A DNA stretch of 15,798 nucleotides, from positions 1 to 15,798 of the forward strand of contig JAWWCA010000066.1 in NCBI GenBank assembly GCA_033720695.1. The letters run 5' to 3'. The translations under genes were made by a program, and so were the position numbers. Shown here in pieces: positions 8,069 to 13,890 of the stretch (the stretch's first letter is position 1; each line of letters opens with the position of its first letter). This DNA comes from DATGQT01 sp033720695. GTDB lineage: Bacteria; Bacteroidota; Rhodothermia; Rhodothermales; Rubricoccaceae. The notes under the pieces are model-generated. The model was not told where the DNA came from, ran no database searches, and worked only from the letters and a program-made list of their open reading frames with translations.

Positions 8069-8090
8069 GGGGGAGGGGAGGGGTGCGGGC

Positions 8091-8100
8091 CGGAGGATAC
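8091..8100 (-). promoter_or_regulatory. Putative promoter -7 box of rny
   Basis: The minus strand reads GTATCCTCCG here, sharing seven of ten bases, including TAT and TCCG, with the box CTATATTCCG found twice further upstream. It lies 22 bases before the rny ATG, nearly the same distance as the box before the coiled-coil gene (20 bases). The call rests on this shared pattern and position. No -33 element was recognised. Confidence 0.35.
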
Positions 8101-8140
8101 GCACGAAACGGCGACGCGGGATGCCTCGCCGGGCTCCCAC

Positions 8141-8176
8141 AGAACGCCCCGGGGGCGCGGGCCCCCGGGGCGTTCT
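8141..8176 (-). terminator. Strong terminator-like hairpin after the putative 6S RNA
   Basis: A perfect 16-bp inverted repeat (arms 8141-8156 and 8161-8176, loop of four bases) begins AGAACGCCCC and ends GGGGCGTTCT. On the minus strand it falls directly after the structured RNA and about 40 bases before the rny promoter box, the expected place for a terminator separating the two. It has no T tract on either strand, so it may instead block processing or act with other factors. The stem itself is certain; its function is inferred. Confidence 0.5.
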
Positions 8177-8197
8177 GGTGCCGGAGCACGACAAGGG

Positions 8198-8405
8198 CAC
8201 CAGCCTGCGGCGGTGTTCTGCGAACCCTCGCTCGAACACGGTGGGAAGGGTCCGGACCCTCTCGCCTTCCACGGTCCCCGCCGGGGCGGGGTGATCCCGA
8301 AGGACCGCGAACGATCCGTCGGGACTGTGGCCTGATGGTCAGGTCCTGAGACCGGTTCCCGCTGGTAGCGGTGTCAGGGTCGCGTTACGGGACCGCAGAC
8401 CGGTG
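8198..8405 (-). ncRNA. ssrS: Candidate 6S RNA (structured non-coding RNA between zapA and rny)
   Basis: 6S RNA is a 180-210 nt rod-shaped RNA that mimics an open promoter and binds the housekeeping RNA polymerase. The minus strand here can form a 13-bp closing helix between 8393-8405 (CACCGGTCTGCGG) and 8198-8210 (CCGCAGGCTGGTG), enclosing a product of 208 nt. Two of its pairs are G-U on the minus strand but would be A-C mismatches on the plus strand, which fixes the orientation. Just inside the 3' arm is a small hairpin (GTGTTC at 8234-8239 with GAACAC at 8213-8218), like the hairpin on the 3' side of the central bubble in E. coli 6S. A further 12-pair hairpin with a UUCG loop lies at 8295-8324. 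Position downstream of zapA matches ssrS synteny in proteobacteria. I could not derive the complete rod or central bubble by hand. RNase P and tmRNA signatures are absent. Confidence 0.5.
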
Positions 8406-8410
8406 AAGCG

Positions 8411-8440
8411 GCGCGGCGAAGGCCGAGGCCCTCGCCGCGC
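8411..8440 (-). other. 13-bp hairpin at the presumed 5' end of the 6S precursor
   Basis: Arms 8411-8423 and 8428-8440 pair over 13 positions with a four-base loop. One pair is G-U on the minus strand and a mismatch on the plus strand, again pointing to minus-strand transcription. It starts four to five bases after the promoter box at 8445-8454, so it should form the very 5' end of the transcript, perhaps a leader removed during maturation. It could instead be the zapA terminator, although no T tract follows it. Confidence 0.5.
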
Positions 8441-8444
8441 ACGC

Positions 8445-8454
8445 CGGAATATAG
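8445..8454 (-). promoter_or_regulatory. Putative promoter -7 box for the non-coding RNA
   Basis: The minus strand reads CTATATTCCG, identical to the ten bases at 9243-9252 upstream of the coiled-coil gene. TATATTCC is close to the Bacteroidota -7 consensus TAnnTTTG and stands out as A/T in a GC-rich gap. It lies 34 bases after the zapA stop and just before the 5' hairpin of the RNA. No convincing -33 element is seen. Confidence 0.45.
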
Positions 8455-8488
8455 GCGGGAGCCGGCGGGGGGTTCCGTTGAGAACGCG

Positions 8489-8899
8489 TTAGCCGTCGGC
8501 TTCGTCCGCATCGTCGTCCCCTTCGGCCCGATCCTCGGCAGGCTCGTCGGCGAGGGGCGTGGGCTCGGCGGCCATCCCGTCGCCGGCCGGCGGCTCGTCG
8601 GCCGCGCCGAGGGCGGCGTCGAGGCGGTCGGCGAGCGCCTTGGCCTCGACCTCCACCTCGGCGCGGAGCCGGTCGATCTCGGCGCGGGCGGCGTAGAGCT
8701 CCTCCGCCATCTCGAGCGCGCCGATGATGGCGTGGGTGAGGTCGGGCTGGTTGGGGATGTCGTCGCGGATGCGGCGGAGCCGGGCGTCGACGAGCTGGGC
8801 GAGGTGCTGCGTGTAGGGGGTGTCGGCCGGGTGGACCCGGAGGGGGTACTCCCGGTCGAGGACGCGGACGCGGATGGAGATGGGGGGCTGCTCCGACAT
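8489..8899 (-). CDS. zapA: Cell division protein ZapA
   Basis: ZapA binds FtsZ and bundles its filaments in the division ring. The 136-residue product opens with the typical beta-hairpin (SIRVRVLDREYPLRV, 8-22), followed by a helix (TPYTQHLAQLVDARLRRI) and a coiled coil up to about residue 97, as in ZapA. Residues 98-136 form an extra acidic, alanine- and proline-rich tail ending DDDADEADG, absent from the roughly 100-residue family norm. The frame is open much further upstream, but MSEQPPISI at 8899 gives the family-like N-terminus and starts eight bases after the stop of the small coiled-coil gene. No Shine-Dalgarno sequence is visible. The gene lies between pheT and rny, an arrangement I remember from other Bacteroidota (not checked). 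Confidence 0.88.
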   Translation of the reverse strand: MSEQPPISIRVRVLDREYPLRVHPADTPYTQHLAQLVDARLRRIRDDIPNQPDLTHAIIGALEMAEELYAARAEIDRLRAEVEVEAKALADRLDAALGAADEPPAGDGMAAEPTPLADEPAEDRAEGDDDADEADG

Positions 8900-8907
8900 G
8901 GACACGC

Positions 8908-9222
8908 TCAGCCGTTCCGGCTGCGGGATACGTCCGAGGCCTCGGGCGCGTTGAGCACCTGGTCGATGGCCTCGATGAAGCCGCGGATCTGCGCCCTCAG
9001 CTTCTCGGGGTCCTCGCCCGCCAGCAGCGCCGGGGCCGCCGCGCCGGGGGCGTCGCCGTCCTGGACTTCGGCCACGCGGGCGGCGAGCGCGGTGTTCTCG
9101 GCACGGAGCCGCTCCATCTCCTGCGCGGCGGCCTCGACCCGGTCGCGCAGCTGTGCGAGCGCGCGCAGTTCCGTGCGGGGCGCGGCGTCCGGGGTGAGGG
9201 GGGTGGGGCGTTCCGGCTCCAT
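8908..9222 (-). CDS. Small coiled-coil protein upstream of zapA
   Basis: This 104-residue soluble protein has a disordered N-terminus (1-17, PTPLTPDAAPRT), a strong heptad-type coiled coil (about 18-53, with LRDRVEAAAQEMERLRAENT), a low-complexity Gly/Ala/Pro linker, and a C-terminal helix EKLRAQIRGFIEAIDQVLN (73-91). That last helix recalls small conserved proteins encoded beside zapA in Bacteroidota (recollection of the pattern only). Cotranscription with zapA (eight-base gap) suggests a ZapB-like partner of the division ring, but there is no sequence proof. A promoter box lies 20 bases before its ATG, implying a very short leader and an operon of this gene plus zapA. Confidence 0.8.
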   Translation of the reverse strand: MEPERPTPLTPDAAPRTELRALAQLRDRVEAAAQEMERLRAENTALAARVAEVQDGDAPGAAAPALLAGEDPEKLRAQIRGFIEAIDQVLNAPEASDVSRSRNG

Positions 9223-9242
9223 GCGGGATGAGGAGAGACGGT

Positions 9243-9252
9243 CGGAATATAG
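9243..9252 (-). promoter_or_regulatory. Putative promoter -7 box of the coiled-coil/zapA operon
   Basis: The minus strand reads CTATATTCCG, identical to the box before the non-coding RNA. It is 20 bases upstream of the ATG at 9222, so the transcript leader would be only about 12-15 nt long. That would fit the absence of a Shine-Dalgarno sequence. A TTT sits 14 bases upstream of the TA, which is short for a -33 element. Confidence 0.45.
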
Positions 9253-9296
9253 AACGCTCCGGGAGAAACGGGAGCAGGGGCAGGAGAGGGCCTGCT

Positions 9297-9317
9297 CGCC
9301 CCGTTCTCCCCGGGGCG
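9297..9317 (-). terminator. Weak hairpin after pheT
   Basis: Seven paired bases (9297-9303 with 9311-9317, CGCCCCG/CGGGGCG) around a seven-base loop lie 22 bases after the pheT stop. No T tract follows on the minus strand. It may end the pheST transcript, but the GC-rich context makes chance hairpins common. Confidence 0.25.
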
Positions 9318-9338
9318 TGCTCCCGATCCCGATCCTGC

Positions 9339-11882
9339 CTACGCCCGCAGCCGGGCGCCGTGCCCCCGCTCCAGCGCCGCGACCACCTTCCGGATCCGCC
9401 CGTCCACCTCCTTGTCGCGGAGCGTCCGGTCGGCGGCGAAGCGGAGCGCGAACGCGGCGCTCTTCTGCCCCGCCTCGATGCGGTCGCCTCGGTAGAGGTC
9501 GAAGAGACGGACGGACTGGAGGAGGCCCCCGGCCGCCGCACGGATCGTGTGGAGCAGCGGCCCGATGGGCTGGCCCTCGTCCACGACCACGGCGAGGTCG
9601 CGCTCGACGGCCGGGAAGCGGCTGATGGCCTCGTAGCGCACCGGCGTCTCGCGGCGGGCGAGCGCGGCCAGCCGGTCGGCGTTCAGCTCGGCGAAGAAGA
9701 GCGGCGCCTGGAGGTCGTACCGCGCCGCGAGGGCGTCGGAGACGCGCCCCAGGACGCCGAGGTGTCGGCCGCCGGCGTCGAGGACGAGGCGGTAGGCGGT
9801 GAGGGCGCCGGGCTCGGTCGAGGGCGTCTCCTGGAGCTCAGGCAGGGCGAGGGCGCCGAGGACGTGCGTGAGGGCCCCCTTGAGGTCGTAGACGTCGGCC
9901 GCGCGCCCCTCGGCGTTCCAGCCCGTCCGCTCGGCGGGGCCGGAGAGCGCCACGATCAGCGACGTGTGCTCGTGGTAGCCCTCGACGGGCGCCTCGGGGT
10001 CGGCCCCTCTCGCATAGACGTGGCCGAGCTCGAAGACGCGGAGGGCCTCGGCCCCGCGCGCCTGGTTGTAGGCGACGGCCGTGAGGAGGCCCGGCAGCAG
10101 GCTCGGCCGGAGCGCGGCCATGTCCTGCGAGATCGGGTTGAGCGTCTCGACGGGGGCGACCGCGGCGCCGGTCAGCTCAGCCGTGGCGAACTGCTCGGCC
10201 GTCTCCTTCGGGACGAGCGAGTTGGTGTAGAGCTCGCGGAAGCCGAGGCCGACGAGGCGGGTGCGGACGCGCTCGAGCGTCGCGGCCTCCGGCGTGTCGG
10301 TGGCGGGGACGAGCGAAATCGGGACCGTCGCCGGGTCGGGGATGCGGTCGTAGCCCCACAGCCGGGCCACCTCCTCGATCACGTCCACCTCCCGCGCCAC
10401 GTCGGGGCGGAAGGGGGGGACCGTGACGGAGAGGCCGGCGTCCTCGGCCTCGGCGACGGCCGCCGCCAGGCTCTCGCTCCGCATCACCTCCTCGGCGAAC
10501 GCCTCCATCTTGGCCTCGGCCCCGTCCACCTCGAACCCGATGGCGGTGAGGAGCCGCCGGAGGTCCGCCTCCGGCACCTCCGCGCCGAGGAGGTGCGCGA
10601 CGCGCGCGGGGCGGAGGGTGACGGTGCGCGGCGCGTAGGGGCGCGGGTGGGCGTCCGCCGCCGGCGGCTCGATGGTGCCGCCGGCGATCTCGGCGAGGAG
10701 GGCGGCGGCGCGCGTGGCGGCGCGGAGCTGGCCCGTCGGGTCCACGCCGCGCTCGAAGCGGTACGAGGCGTCGGTCTGGAGCCCGAGCGCCTTGGCGGCC
10801 TTCCGGATCGAGACGGGGTCGAAGTAGGCGCTCTCGAGGAGCACGTCGGTCGTCGCCTCGCTCACCTCGGCGTTGGCCCCGCCCATCACGCCGGCCACGG
10901 CCACGGGCCGCTCGGCGTCGCAGATGAGGAGCGTGCCCTCGGGCAGCGTGCGCTCCTGGTCGTCGAGCGTGGTCAGCGTCTCGCCGGGGCGGGCGCGGCG
11001 GACGACGATGGCGGGGCCCTTCAGGCGCGCGAGGTCGAAGGCGTGGAGCGGCTGGCCCACCTCGTGGAGGACGTAGTTCGTCACGTCCACGACGTTGTTG
11101 ATGGGCCGGAGCCCGATGGCGCGGAGGCGGTCCGCCAGCCAGTCCGGCGACGGCCCCACCCGGACGCCGCGCACGACGAGCCCGACGTAGCGGGGGCACC
11201 CCTCGGGGTCCTCGATCTCGATCGGCACCGGCCCCTCGCCCTCCGTCGTTGGCTCCTCGACCTCGGGGAGGAGGAGGGGGAGGTCGAGGAGGGCGGCCAC
11301 GTCGCGGGCCACGCCGATGTGGCTGGTGGCGTCGGGCCGGTTCGGCGTGATGGCGACGTCGAGCACGGCGTCGCCGACGGCCCGGCCGCGCTCTCGGAGG
11401 TAGCGGGCTAGCGGCTGGCCCGCCTCGGCCTCGTCCAGGACGAGGATGCCGTCGTGGTCGTCGCCCAGGCCGAGCTCGTCCTCGGCGCAGATCATCCCGT
11501 GGGACGCCTCGCCGCGGATCGTCGAGCGCTGGATCTCGACCGGCGTCGGCGCGCCCGTCTTCCGGTCCGGCAGCCTCAGCGTGGCGCCGACCGTGGCGAC
11601 GGGGACCGTTTGGCCGGGCGCCACGTTCGGTGCGCCGCACACGATCTGGACCGGCGCACCGGGGCCGGCCTCGCCGAGGTCGACGTCGCAGAGCGTGAGG
11701 CGGTCGGCGTCCGGGTGCTTCCGGGTGCCGAGGACGCGGCCGACGACGACGCCGTCGAGGTCGGGCCCGATCCGCTCGACGCCCTCCACCTCCAGGCCCG
11801 ACATCGTGAGGAGGTCGGCGAGGGCGTCGGCGTCGAGGTCGGTCGCGACGTAGTCGCGGAGCCAGTTGAGGGAGAGCTTCAT
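9339..11882 (-). CDS. pheT: Phenylalanyl-tRNA synthetase beta subunit
   Basis: PheT pairs with PheS in the (alpha-beta)2 enzyme that charges tRNA-Phe; the beta subunit recognises the tRNA and edits mischarged tyrosine. The 847-residue protein begins MKLSLNWLRDYV, the standard family start, so I reject the 13 extra upstream codons of the open frame. Domains in order: the OB-fold tRNA-binding domain (about 40-155, with KHPDADRL and GAPNV), the B3/B4 editing domain (about 215-395, with RPINNVVDVTNYV and HAFD), B5 (about 410-510, ending EEVARLWGYDRIP), a catalytic-like core, and the C-terminal ferredoxin-fold anticodon-binding domain (about 755-847, with SRFPAVERDLAVVV). B5 contains an unusual helical insertion of about 32 residues (452-483, KMEAFAEEVMRSESLAAAVA). 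The gene lies 66 bases after pheS with no visible Shine-Dalgarno sequence. Confidence 0.97.
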   Translation of the reverse strand: MKLSLNWLRDYVATDLDADALADLLTMSGLEVEGVERIGPDLDGVVVGRVLGTRKHPDADRLTLCDVDLGEAGPGAPVQIVCGAPNVAPGQTVPVATVGATLRLPDRKTGAPTPVEIQRSTIRGEASHGMICAEDELGLGDDHDGILVLDEAEAGQPLARYLRERGRAVGDAVLDVAITPNRPDATSHIGVARDVAALLDLPLLLPEVEEPTTEGEGPVPIEIEDPEGCPRYVGLVVRGVRVGPSPDWLADRLRAIGLRPINNVVDVTNYVLHEVGQPLHAFDLARLKGPAIVVRRARPGETLTTLDDQERTLPEGTLLICDAERPVAVAGVMGGANAEVSEATTDVLLESAYFDPVSIRKAAKALGLQTDASYRFERGVDPTGQLRAATRAAALLAEIAGGTIEPPAADAHPRPYAPRTVTLRPARVAHLLGAEVPEADLRRLLTAIGFEVDGAEAKMEAFAEEVMRSESLAAAVAEAEDAGLSVTVPPFRPDVAREVDVIEEVARLWGYDRIPDPATVPISLVPATDTPEAATLERVRTRLVGLGFRELYTNSLVPKETAEQFATAELTGAAVAPVETLNPISQDMAALRPSLLPGLLTAVAYNQARGAEALRVFELGHVYARGADPEAPVEGYHEHTSLIVALSGPAERTGWNAEGRAADVYDLKGALTHVLGALALPELQETPSTEPGALTAYRLVLDAGGRHLGVLGRVSDALAARYDLQAPLFFAELNADRLAALARRETPVRYEAISRFPAVERDLAVVVDEGQPIGPLLHTIRAAAGGLLQSVRLFDLYRGDRIEAGQKSAAFALRFAADRTLRDKEVDGRIRKVVAALERGHGARLRA

Positions 11883-11948
11883 GGGCTTCGGGCCGTAGGC
11901 TGTGCGCTCTGGGCGGATCACCCTGAGCCCGCAGCCCCGAGCAGACAG

Positions 11949-13010
11949 CTAGAATTGGCGGAGGAAGCGGACGTCGTTCTCGAAGAGGAGGCGGATGTCG
12001 GGGATGTCGTGGCGGAGCATGGCCTGCCGCTCGACGCCCATGCCGAATGCGTAGCCGGTGTAGCGCTCGGGGTCGACGCCGACGTTCTCGAGCACGACGG
12101 GGTCCACCATCCCGCAGCCGAGGATCTCGAGCCAGCGGCCGCCGCCGGGGAGGGCGGGGTCGGCCCACCAGATGTCCACCTCGGCCGAGGGTTCGGTGAA
12201 GGGGAAGTAGCTCGGGCGGAAGCGCATCCGGACGCCCTCGCCGTAGAACGCCCGCGCGAAGGCGTGGAGGAGCGCCTTGAGGTCGGCGAACGTCACGCCC
12301 TCGTCCACGACGAGGCCCTCGACCTGGTGGAAGAGGCAGTAGCTCTTGTACGAGATGGCCTCGTTGCGGAAGACGCGGCCCGGCGCGATGATGCGGAACG
12401 GCGGCTGCCGCCCCTCCATCACGCGGATCTGGACGGGCGAGGTGTGCGTGCGCAGGACGACGCCGCGGCCCTCCGGCGGCGGCGGCTCGAGGAAGAACGT
12501 GTCCTGCATGTCCCGCGCCGGGTGCTCGGGGGGGAAGCCGAGCGCGGTGAAGTTGTGCCAGTCGGTCTCGATCTCGGGCCCGCGGGCGACGGAGAAGCCG
12601 AAGCCCTGGAAGATCTGGATGAGGGCGTGGAGCGTCTGCGTGAGGGGGTGGAGCGTGCCCGGCTCCAGGGGGGGCGGGACCCGGCCGGGCAGCGTGAGGT
12701 CGAGCGCCTGTCCTGAGCCTGCGGTGGCGCCCGACGCGGGAGCGGCGCCGCGGGCGGCCTCGTCGAGGCGGGCCTGGGCGCGGGCCTTCAGCGCGTTGAG
12801 GCGCTGGCCGAGCAGGCGGCGCTGCGCCGGCTCGACCCCTCCCATCTGCCCGAAGAGGTCGGTGACGGCGCCGCTCTTGCGGCCGAGGAAGCGGATGCGG
12901 AAGGCCTCGGCGTCGTCCTCGGTCGTGAGCGGGGCCGCCTCGATCTCGGCGGCGACGGCCTCGATCTGAGGGTCGAGCGGGGTGGCGTCGGTGGAGGCGT
13001 CGGTAGACAT
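11949..13010 (-). CDS. pheS: Phenylalanyl-tRNA synthetase alpha subunit
   Basis: PheS is the catalytic class II subunit of phenylalanyl-tRNA synthetase. The 353-residue protein has an N-terminal helical arm (about 12-90, with RFLGRKSGAVTDLF at 40-53) that would contact tRNA, then a poorly conserved Gly/Ala linker. The catalytic domain follows with motif 1 from HPLTQT (121), RTHTSPVQIR (187-196), motif 2 GRVFRNEAIS (211-220) with FHQVEGL (227-233), the phenylalanine-pocket segment FPFTEPSAEVD (269-279), and motif 3 FGMGVERQAMLRHDIPDIR (322-340). All are intact and the length is normal. It is followed by pheT on the same strand. An intrinsic terminator stands 31-64 bases upstream of the ATG, so expression either starts at a promoter in or beside it or depends on read-through from rplT. 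There is no Shine-Dalgarno sequence. Confidence 0.97.
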   Translation of the reverse strand: MSTDASTDATPLDPQIEAVAAEIEAAPLTTEDDAEAFRIRFLGRKSGAVTDLFGQMGGVEPAQRRLLGQRLNALKARAQARLDEAARGAAPASGATAGSGQALDLTLPGRVPPPLEPGTLHPLTQTLHALIQIFQGFGFSVARGPEIETDWHNFTALGFPPEHPARDMQDTFFLEPPPPEGRGVVLRTHTSPVQIRVMEGRQPPFRIIAPGRVFRNEAISYKSYCLFHQVEGLVVDEGVTFADLKALLHAFARAFYGEGVRMRFRPSYFPFTEPSAEVDIWWADPALPGGGRWLEILGCGMVDPVVLENVGVDPERYTGYAFGMGVERQAMLRHDIPDIRLLFENDVRFLRQF

Positions 13011-13040
13011 GGCGGAGAGGGGCGGCGGGCGGCGGTCCTA

Positions 13041-13074
13041 CAAAAAATCCCGCCGAGCCGGGGCCGGGCGGGAT
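13041..13074 (-). terminator. Intrinsic terminator after rplT (possible pheST attenuator)
   Basis: On the minus strand an 8-bp stem ATCCCGCC/GGCGGGAT (13067-13074 with 13047-13054) encloses a 12-base loop and is followed by a run of T (complement of the A run at 13042-13047). This is the only textbook rho-independent terminator in the window. It lies 41 bases after the rplT stop and 30 bases before the pheS ATG. A small perfect hairpin (13098-13112, GGATCG/CGATCC) lies between rplT and it. Confidence 0.85.
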
Positions 13075-13115
13075 CGTGGTCGAACGGGCAGCCTGAAGGA
13101 TCGGGGCGATCCGGC

Positions 13116-13463
13116 TCAGGCCGTGGCCTGCTCGACCACGGCCGTAAAGGCGTCCTTGTCGTGAACGGCAAGGTCGGCGAGGACCTTCCGGTTGAGCGGG
13201 ATGCCCGCCGTCTTGAGGCCGTTGATGAGGCGGGAGTACGTGGTGCCGTTCTGGCGCGCGGCCGCGTTGATGCGGGCGATCCAGAGGCGCCGGAACGTGC
13301 GCTTGCGCGCCTTCCGATCCCGGTACTGGTACTGCAGCCCCTTCTCGACGGAGTGCTTGGCAACGGTGTAGACGTTGCTCCGGCGACCCCAGTAGCCTTT
13401 CGCTTGAGCGAGGAGCTTCTTGCGACGGCGACGGGAAGCCACGAGGTTGCGTGCGCGCGGCAT
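13116..13463 (-). CDS. rplT: 50S ribosomal protein bL20
   Basis: bL20 binds 23S rRNA early in large-subunit assembly and in several bacteria represses its own operon. The 115-residue, strongly basic protein has the family start MPRARNLVASRRRRKKLLAQ and the segments AKGYWGRRSNVYTVAKHSV and YRDRKARKRTFRRLWIARIN, with the globular end YSRLINGLKTAGIPLNRKVL. Length is normal. A Shine-Dalgarno GGAG lies seven bases before the ATG, unlike most genes in this window. It follows rpmI by 72 bases and is the last gene before the terminator. Confidence 0.98.
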   Translation of the reverse strand: MPRARNLVASRRRRKKLLAQAKGYWGRRSNVYTVAKHSVEKGLQYQYRDRKARKRTFRRLWIARINAAARQNGTTYSRLINGLKTAGIPLNRKVLADLAVHDKDAFTAVVEQATA

Positions 13464-13535
13464 TTGGTGTCTCCGAGGGTGAGGGTTACGAAGGAAAGGG
13501 GACGGCGGCGAGGGCCGCGTCGAGCGGGGACGCCG

Positions 13536-13730
13536 TCAGGCGTTGATCATCCGCTTGACGCGCGCCTCGTCGACGCGGTCCACGAGGGTGTCGTGGCGGA
13601 GGTTGCGCTTCCGCTTGGGGGACTTCTTCGTCAGGATGTGGCTGGCGAAGGCCTTCTGCCGCTTTACGCGGCCCGTCCCGGTCAGCTTGAAGCGCTTCTT
13701 CGCGCCGCTGTTGGTCTTCATCTTGGGCAT
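13536..13730 (-). CDS. rpmI: 50S ribosomal protein bL35
   Basis: bL35 is a small, very basic large-subunit protein. The 64-residue product MPKMKTNSGAKKRFKLTGTG with a KKSPKRKRNLRH segment matches the family in sequence and length. The frame is open 25 codons further upstream, but those codons are proline- and arginine-rich, unlike the family. The ATG at 13730 has a GGAG Shine-Dalgarno sequence seven bases before it. It stands in the conserved order infC-rpmI-rplT. Confidence 0.98.
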   Translation of the reverse strand: MPKMKTNSGAKKRFKLTGTGRVKRQKAFASHILTKKSPKRKRNLRHDTLVDRVDEARVKRMINA

Positions 13731-13800
13731 GAGAGGCTCCGGCTGGGGCGGCGCTGGCACGCGGGCGAGCGCGCGGTGGGGCCGAGAATTCGGCAGAACC

Positions 13801-13810
13801 CCCAAGATAG
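13801..13810 (-). promoter_or_regulatory. Possible promoter box for rpmI-rplT
   Basis: The minus strand reads CTATCTTGGG directly after the infC-rpmI hairpin and about 70 bases before the rpmI ATG. It resembles the TAnnTTTG -7 element and the two CTATATTCCG boxes in this window. A separate start for rpmI-rplT would leave a leader of about 65 nt. No clear -33 element is seen. Confidence 0.35.
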
Positions 13811-13853
13811 CCGCGCCCCCGAGCGGGCCGCAACGCGGCGCCCGGGGGCGCGG
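13811..13853 (-). other. Nested hairpin between infC and rpmI
   Basis: Eleven bases pair perfectly (13811-13821 with 13843-13853, CCGCGCCCCCG/CGGGGGCGCGG), with an inner GCCGC/GCGGC hairpin (13827-13831 with 13835-13839) in the loop. It lies 37 bases after the infC stop. It has no T tract, so it may be an inefficient terminator of infC or part of a leader where bL20 could act, as known for rpmI-rplT in other bacteria. The function is inference; the pairing is seen directly. Confidence 0.45.
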
Positions 13854-13890
13854 GATTCTTCGACGGGGCTTCGTGCGGCTCGGCGCGCCG

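Noticed and set aside
8198..8220. Plus-strand CAGCCTGCGGCGG, which resembles the 3' part of E. coli 6S RNA
   Set aside because: A plus-strand 6S ending here would have to overlap the rny start and the 16-bp stem, and G-U pairing in three helices supports the minus strand. The match is likely coincidental or a by-product of 6S self-complementarity.
8069..8272. N-terminal extension of RNase Y from the methionine at 8272
   Set aside because: The 68 extra codons are Arg/Pro-rich, precede what should be the N-terminal membrane anchor, and run through the RNA gene's 3' stem and the putative rny promoter.
8141..8454. RNase P RNA, tmRNA or SRP RNA in the zapA-rny gap
   Set aside because: The A-rich conserved core motifs of RNase P (GAGGAAAGTC, ACAGAA..ACCG), the tmRNA tag frame and CCA end, and the SRP GGAAG loop are not present on either strand. 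The length also fits poorly.
13075..13115. Phenylalanine-rich leader peptide before pheS, as in E. coli pheM
   Set aside because: No start codon followed by a short phenylalanine-rich frame exists between the rplT stop and the terminator on the minus strand.
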